From Moorena sp. SIOASIH (lineage in GTDB: Bacteria; Cyanobacteriota; Cyanobacteriia; Cyanobacteriales; Coleofasciculaceae), in the NCBI RefSeq assembly GCF_010671925.1, contig NZ_JAAHIH010000003.1, positions 930,001-994,000 of the forward strand: a stretch of 64,000 nt of DNA, written 5' to 3'. The notes beneath the pieces were generated by a model. That model did no database searches and was not told the DNA's origin. It saw nothing but the letters and a program-made list of their open reading frames with translations. Both the position numbers and the translations under genes were made by a program. Below are positions 58,817 to 64,000 of the stretch, in pieces. The stretch's first letter is position 1; every line of letters begins with the position of its first letter.

Positions 58817-61800
58817 TTATTTGTCTGTTCTTATTGCTTGTGTGTTGTCGTCTTCTGATTTGTCGTTAGAAAGGGGTTTACTGTTGTCTTCTAGCCCTTC
58901 TTCAACCACAGGTTGGTTAGTTTTCTTGGGATTTTCTTGGTCTTGGTTATCTTCAACAATGGATTCAGTTTGAGATTCCTGTTGCTGGGGTGGTGCTACC
59001 TTTTGATTGCCAAAGCCGCCAAATAGATTACCAATCAGACCATCAAGTTTGACAGTAAGTCCTAAATACGGACCACTGGCGGAACGAGAGCCACGGAAGT
59101 CGTAGTCGTCAATATTACCAAAAGCGTATCCAGCAGCAAGGCGCAGACTGGGACTCAAGTAGTAGCCAGTTTCAATCAGGAAGCCATTTTCAAAGTAGTC
59201 CGCTGAAGGTTGAGAGATAAAGCGACCTTCACCAACTATATCCCAGTTGTAGCCTAGACGATAGGATGCTCTCAGTTGACCGAGATGAATCGTGCTCTCC
59301 CCGATTAAATCATTGGATAAATAGGATTTACTATAACGCAAAGCATATTTACCGTATAATTCCCATCGCCAGTTGGGAGCATATATCATTTCGCCAGAAA
59401 ATAGATGTTCGTTATAACCGCTACCACTACCCAATAAAATCGTGTCGGGAATAGTAGCGGGATTCTGGCGAAATTCATAGCGCATTAAAGCGTTAAAGTT
59501 ATCGCTCTCGGGATTCCGGTAAGCAACACCTAGCCTAAGATTGATCGAATTTCCTAATCGGCTCCTAAGCCTTTGATTAGCACCATTCGCCTGTCGATAA
59601 CTAAACAAAGCAGTTATAGCAGGAGACAGTTTCCCAGAGGCGGCACCAGTGATTACAGTGTTGTTGCCACGATTAGAAGAACGATGCTCCCATTTGAAAC
59701 TGGCTTTGAAATCGGGACTGTCAGTGAATTCAAAACCGATACTGTAGCTTTCGCCACTCTCAAATCCAAGGGCAGAAGCTCCTTGACCAAAAGCGTAGGG
59801 TTGACTGAACTGATCAGCAGCAGCGTTTTCTCCGAGGAAGTTACCTAATACCCGCTCATAAGCAAGGTTTAGTCGCATACCAGGGAAAATCGTCCAACCG
59901 TGCTTCAATCCGATAGCGCCCTGACCGGTCATCTCATCTAATCCCCCAGCAATGGAGTAACGTCCAGAGATGGTAGTATCAGAGCCAAGATTGTAATCGC
60001 CACTGACACCAAGATGGGTAATTTCCTGCCCCTCAAATTGCCCTCGGGTAAACCATTGTTGTCCGACATTGATGGTAATTCCTGGATATACCCGCCAGTC
60101 TAATCCGATCGCAGTGCGGTCTGAATACACTGAATCGGTTTCGCTGGATAGAGTTAGTTCGTTGAGAGCCTGGAAGGTAAGGTTATCAGTTAAGGGCATT
60201 TTAAAACGCGATCGCAACTGATTGGATGTACGACTTCTAGAGTCATCTTTACGGTCTTCGCGATCGCGAAACACCCAATCGAGTTGGAGGCTACCCGCAC
60301 CAATGCGTTGCTTAATCCCTGCAATTACAGTAGTTAGGGAATTATCCACCCGATTACCAGCCTGGGGTTCGGTACGGGGGTCGAATAAATCACCAAAGCT
60401 AGTAACAACTCGGGGGGCTATACCTCGGTTAGTTTCCCGGTCTACCTGTACCCGAAAACTAGTCCTATCAGTCAGTTTGGCCAGAAACTGAGCACCATAA
60501 CGGGTTTGACCAGGAACAAAGCTAACAGTAGCGTTATTGGCAAAGCCGGTTTCGGTAGAGCGCAAATAAGCCTTACCGGAGAAAGCATCACCAAATTTGC
60601 CGTCTAGTTGGACGCGGTAGGCTGAACCGCTTACTAAGCCTAATTCGTCAGAATCATTGGTAGAGTGAGCATATTCTGTGATTAATTGAACATTCTCCCC
60701 AAAGGAGAACAAACCATCCACACCATAAAGTTCAAAGTCTCTAGCTCCCTGATTTTCCCGTAGATAGCTAGCGCCGAGCCAACTCTCTTGATTAAGTTCC
60801 CGAGAGAAGTTGTATTGAAACCGACCTGCATAAATATTAGTATCTTCGCTATCCCCATCAAATTGATAAGTAACAACAATCCGCCGCACTAAGACTCGTC
60901 CTTCTTGATCCAAGTCAGTACGTAACATTGGTTGGTTGAACAATAAGGTGCCACGGTCATAGTCAATTTCATAGTCACTGACCCGACTGAGACGTTCTCG
61001 TCTAATTACAGTACCAGGTCGCTGTAGTTCTTCTAACTCGATGTAAACCTCTTCTGAACCAGCAACCAATAGTCGCCGGGAAAGAAAGTAAAAACCACTA
61101 GTACCATCAGGGACAATCGTATCCCGCTGGAAGCCTTCTACGTTATTGGCGAACAATCCAGTAATTTGAAACTTACCAAAGTTGTAGTTAGTCTTGAAGC
61201 CGTGGAGTTTGCGCCTCGTGGAGGTAAATAGCTGAGAGCGTCTAGAAAACTCATCAGTGTTGTAATCCCCCCACATCAAATAGTCCGCTTCTATTCCTAC
61301 TTTTGTCCCAGAGCGTTCCAGCCTCAGATAGAGATTATCTATAGAAGGAGTAGTTACATCCACTGTCGAACTATCACCGTAAACGGGATAGTCTTGTTCA
61401 GAAGATTGGTACTCGCGAAATAACCGATTACTGTCATTACAATTACAGCCTTTGTTCAAAGCATGGTCAGTATTAAATGACCCAGTGATTAACCAATTCC
61501 CAAGGCTTCCAGTGAAGAAAGCAGCGGATCGGATGTCAAATTTAGTGTCATCATCTTCATCCTCTGGTAAAAAGTCCCGAAAGCTCTTGAAAAAGTCTGT
61601 CCCTTCAGTTCCCAAACGCATATCGATCACGCCGGTTATTAAACTCGGGCGTAGTGCGGTTTCAAACTGCATTTGGGTAAAGGCTTCTAAATCATTAGTA
61701 GCAGCACTAATCCGAATGGTTTTAGCATCTAAGCCTGAGCGCAGTTCAGTAGTAAATTGCCCCTTTCGAGCTTCTACCTGGAATCCCGGTTGGTCTGGGT

Positions 61801-64000
61801 TTTGGTCTACACCAACGAACTCACCGTCACTGGTGTATAAGGTAACAATGGTATCGCGGTGAGAGACATTACCGAATGTATCCAATAACCGACCCTGAAC
61901 CGTTGCTAGAGAACGTCCATCCGCTGGGATACGAGCCTCGCGCGTTTCCACAACCAGTTTATCGGGTGTTCCCCTTACTTGTACCGGTATAGAAATTACA
62001 TTATCTGACCCAGCGATAGTGGCAGTGATCGTATTCTCCCCTTCCCTAAGGACAATACCATACCAAGTCCGAGTTACAAGATTAGTTAGTGTATCTGTTT
62101 CTGTGCGTCCAATGAAGGAGGAATCTACCAGTTTGCCATTGACCCGAAGTTCCACCTCAGCTCCCAAAGCATATTGTAAAATAATACTAGTTGCTGGAAT
62201 ATCTAATACCCTTTCCGAAGTAGGGGCAAGTACTTTTAAATAGGATGATTTGGGTTTAGAGCTAGAAGATGGAGTCGATTCTCTTCTGGGTTGTTGGCGT
62301 CTTTGTCGGCGGTTGCGTCTTCTTTGCCGTATCCAGTAGTTGGCGATTTCGAGAGTGTTTTGGTACTCCTCTCCCAATTCTGCAAAAGCAATTGTTGGGA
62401 GTTCAACCGGTTTTAGGTCAAGCTTGAGTGATGCCTCTTGTGTCAAATCCAGGCTTAGAAGTTGTTTGTCTGTTAGGTCAAAGCTTGCTAGTTGCTCCTG
62501 TCTTAGGTTAAAGCTGATTAGTTGCTCCTGACTTGGTTCAATTACTGGTGGTGATGCTTCTATCTGCTCGATTGGTTCAGGATTAACAGTAGGATTTAAA
62601 CTAACGGTTTGCTGGGATTGCAGCTCAAGATTATCTAACTTATCGTTAGTTAAATCTAAGTTAGGTAATTCACGATTAACGTCAAAGTTGGGTAATTCTC
62701 CAACTTGAATATCGATATCAGGTGCGTAAGCAATGTCTTGATTTGACTGAGTTTCTGGTATCGGTATAGTTTCTCTAGCTTCAGGATTAACACGATTGAG
62801 ACCAACGGTTTGCTGGGTACGCACCTGAAGATTGTCCAATGTAGCGTTAGTTAAATCTAAGTTAGGTAATTGATTACCATTGAGCTCAAACTCAGGTAAT
62901 TCTCCAACTTGAATATCGATATCAGGTGCGTAAGCAATGTCTTGATTTGACTGAGTTTCTGGTATCGGTATAGTTTGTCTAACTTCAGGATTAACAGTAG
63001 GATTGAGACTAACCCTTTGCTGGGTACGCAGCTCAAGATTGTCCAATTGAGCGTTACTTAAATCTAAGTTAGGGAATTCACCATTAACGTCAAAGTTAGG
63101 TAAGTCTCCAACTTGGATATCGATACCAGGTGCATAAGCAATGTCTTGGTCTAACTGAGTTTCTGGGTACGGTAGAGTTTCTCTAGCTTCATTATTGATA
63201 CTATTAAAACTAACCCTTTGGGGCGTACGCAGCTCCAGGTTGTCTAACTTATCGTTAGTTAAATCTAAGTTAGGTAATTGATTACCATTGAGCTCAAACT
63301 CAGGTAATTCTCCAACTTGGATATCAATACCAGGTGCGTAAGCAATGTCTTGATTTGACTGAGTTTCTGGAATCGGTAGAGTTTCTCTAGCTTCATTATT
63401 GATACTATTAAAACTAACCCTTTGGGGCGTACGCAGCTCCAGGTTGTCTAACTTATCGTTAGTTAAATCTATCTTAGGTAATTGATTACCATTAACTTCA
63501 AAGTTGGGTAAGTCTCCAACTTGGATATCGATACCAGGTGCATAAGCAATGTCTTGGTCTAACTGAGTTTCTGGGTACGGTAGAGTTTCTCTAGCTTCAT
63601 TATTGATACTATTAAAACTAACCCTTTGGGGCGTACGCAGCTCAAGATTGTCTAACTTATCGTTAGTTAAATCTATCTTAGGTAATTGATTACCATTGAG
63701 CTCAAAGTTAGGTAAGTCTCCAACTTGGATATCGAGCTCAGGTGCGTAAGCAATGTCTTGGTCTAACTGAGTTTCTGGAATCGGTAGAGTTTCTTTAGCT
63801 TCATTATTGATACTATTAAAACTAACCCTTTGGGGCGTACGTAGCTCAAGGTTGTCTAACTTATCGTTAGTTAAATCTATCTTAGGTAATTCACGATTAA
63901 CCGCAAACTTAGGTAAGTCTCCAACTTGGATATCAATACCAGGTGCGTAAGCAATGTCTTGGTCTAACTGAGTTTCTGGAATCGGTAGAGTTTCTTTAGC
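58817..64000 (-). CDS. Giant outer-membrane beta-barrel protein with 68-residue repeats (5' end outside window)
   Basis: The frame is open from the stop at 58817 to the window edge at 64000, over 1720 codons. The only in-frame start candidate is a TTG at 63046 in mid-repeat, so the true start lies beyond the window. From the N-terminal side: at least seven tandem repeats (62633-64000), a basic RRRNRRQRRQQ stretch, and a Ser-rich linker. Next come beta-sandwich/Ig-like domains (about 62250-61650, with ADGRSLATVQGRLLDTFGN). A long region of alternating beta-strands (about 61640-59000) reads like a large outer-membrane barrel, and a Gln/Asn/Glu-rich tail follows. No TonB box or plug was recognised. 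Adhesin, receptor and exporter are all possible. Confidence 0.82.
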   Translation of the reverse strand, partial: AKETLPIPETQLDQDIAYAPGIDIQVGDLPKFAVNRELPKIDLTNDKLDNLELRTPQRVSFNSINNEAKETLPIPETQLDQDIAYAPELDIQVGDLPNFELNGNQLPKIDLTNDKLDNLELRTPQRVSFNSINNEARETLPYPETQLDQDIAYAPGIDIQVGDLPNFEVNGNQLPKIDLTNDKLDNLELRTPQRVSFNSINNEARETLPIPETQSNQDIAYAPGIDIQVGELPEFELNGNQLPNLDLTNDKLDNLELRTPQRVSFNSINNEARETLPYPETQLDQDIAYAPGIDIQVGDLPNFDVNGEFPNLDLSNAQLDNLELRTQQRVSLNPTVNPEVRQTIPIPETQSNQDIAYAPDIDIQVGELPEFELNGNQLPNLDLTNATLDNLQVRTQQTVGLNRVNPEARETIPIPETQSNQDIAYAPDIDIQVGELPNFDVNRELPNLDLTNDKLDNLELQSQQTVSLNPTVNPEPIEQIEASPPVIEPSQEQLISFNLRQEQLASFDLTDKQLLSLDLTQEASLKLDLKPVELPTIAFAELGEEYQNTLEIANYWIRQRRRNRRQRRQQPRRESTPSSSSKPKSSYLKVLAPTSERVLDIPATSIILQYALGAEVELRVNGKLVDSSFIGRTETDTLTNLVTRTWYGIVLREGENTITATIAGSDNVISIPVQVRGTPDKLVVETREARIPADGRSLATVQGRLLDTFGNVSHRDTIVTLYTSDGEFVGVDQNPDQPGFQVEARKGQFTTELRSGLDAKTIRISAATNDLEAFTQMQFETALRPSLITGVIDMRLGTEGTDFFKSFRDFLPEDEDDDTKFDIRSAAFFTGSLGNWLITGSFNTDHALNKGCNCNDSNRLFREYQSSEQDYPVYGDSSTVDVTTPSIDNLYLRLERSGTKVGIEADYLMWGDYNTDEFSRRSQLFTSTRRKLHGFKTNYNFGKFQITGLFANNVEGFQRDTIVPDGTSGFYFLSRRLLVAGSEEVYIELEELQRPGTVIRRERLSRVSDYEIDYDRGTLLFNQPMLRTDLDQEGRVLVRRIVVTYQFDGDSEDTNIYAGRFQYNFSRELNQESWLGASYLRENQGARDFELYGVDGLFSFGENVQLITEYAHSTNDSDELGLVSGSAYRVQLDGKFGDAFSGKAYLRSTETGFANNATVSFVPGQTRYGAQFLAKLTDRTSFRVQVDRETNRGIAPRVVTSFGDLFDPRTEPQAGNRVDNSLTTVIAGIKQRIGAGSLQLDWVFRDREDRKDDSRSRTSNQLRSRFKMPLTDNLTFQALNELTLSSETDSVYSDRTAIGLDWRVYPGITINVGQQWFTRGQFEGQEITHLGVSGDYNLGSDTTISGRYSIAGGLDEMTGQGAIGLKHGWTIFPGMRLNLAYERVLGNFLGENAAADQFSQPYAFGQGASALGFESGESYSIGFEFTDSPDFKASFKWEHRSSNRGNNTVITGAASGKLSPAITALFSYRQANGANQRLRSRLGNSINLRLGVAYRNPESDNFNALMRYEFRQNPATIPDTILLGSGSGYNEHLFSGEMIYAPNWRWELYGKYALRYSKSYLSNDLIGESTIHLGQLRASYRLGYNWDIVGEGRFISQPSADYFENGFLIETGYYLSPSLRLAAGYAFGNIDDYDFRGSRSASGPYLGLTVKLDGLIGNLFGGFGNQKVAPPQQQESQTESIVEDNQDQENPKKTNQPVVEEGLEDNSKPLSNDKSEDDNTQAIRTDK
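62633..64000 (-). repeat. Tandem 201-207-bp coding repeats
   Basis: Unit starts by a common marker (TTGTCTAAC or equivalent) are 62633, 62834, 63041, 63242, 63446, 63650 and 63854, continuing off the edge. The last three full spacings are exactly 204 bp. Each unit encodes LDNLELRTPQRVSFNS, ETLPIPETQ, DIAYAPGIDIQVGELP and LPNLDLTND. Homogeneity rises toward the window edge, and the units nearest the barrel are the most diverged. Confidence 0.92.

Noticed and set aside
63044..63046. TTG as the start of the giant barrel gene
   Set aside because: The same frame continues upstream through intact repeats to the window edge, so this is an internal codon.

Overview
The window is cyanobacterial chromosome. 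It encodes the photosynthetic subunits PetL and PsbK, carries many GCGATCGC (HIP1-type) octamers, and contains families usual in large filamentous cyanobacteria: SLH-DUF3370, CHASE2-kinase, AAA-like/WD40 and Uma2 proteins. Intergenic DNA is dense in short tandem and palindromic repeats, and several IS605/IS607-type tnpB elements are present. This fits a large-genome marine filamentous form such as Moorena, but genus is an inference.

Layout. 1-5.3 kb: a tnpB-only IS605-type element with a small divergent gene, a perfect 40-bp palindrome and a serralysin-like RTX metalloprotease. 6.6-11.5 kb: a carbohydrate (GgtB/C/D- or AglE/F/G-like) ABC importer without its ATPase, interrupted by a PD-(D/E)XK-like gene. 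11.6-13 kb: a second tnpB element. 13-25.4 kb: housekeeping and envelope genes (petL, HDAC-like hydrolase, gyrA, Uma2, era, SLH-DUF3370, a four-repeat zinc-motif protein, gap). 25.9-30.2 kb: two ORF-less elements whose 3' halves match each other and resemble HEARO/IscB omega-RNA. They flank a D-lactate dehydrogenase, an RTX protein and a YggS/PipY protein, and the second abuts a CHASE2-kinase. 32.6-35.5 kb: a decayed IS607-type element plus a smaller relic. 35.6-44.2 kb: psbK-tgt, cobS, a PPC-domain protein, an HTH protein and a large GHL10-type glycosidase. 44.5-52.8 kb: an orphan BrnA antitoxin, a kinase-AAA protein, an AAA-WD40-TPR protein and a HigBA-like toxin-antitoxin pair. 53-64 kb: a small protein with a structured leader, a Ski2-like helicase, a beta-helix/OmpA protein, and a very large outer-membrane beta-barrel protein with 68-residue repeats that runs off the window.

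The strongest recurring theme is short repeat DNA inside functional sequence. A 24-nt repeat is inserted in frame in the RuvC-III motif of one TnpB. A palindrome lies in the recombinase of the IS607 element, and a 52-bp unit breaks its tnpB. Ten hairpin repeats form a roughly 230-residue linker in the AAA-WD40 protein. A heptamer array encodes a signal-peptide core. The other main lead is the pair of stand-alone HEARO-like RNAs, one ending 26 nt before an ldhA-type start codon and one supplying the stop codon of a kinase gene.
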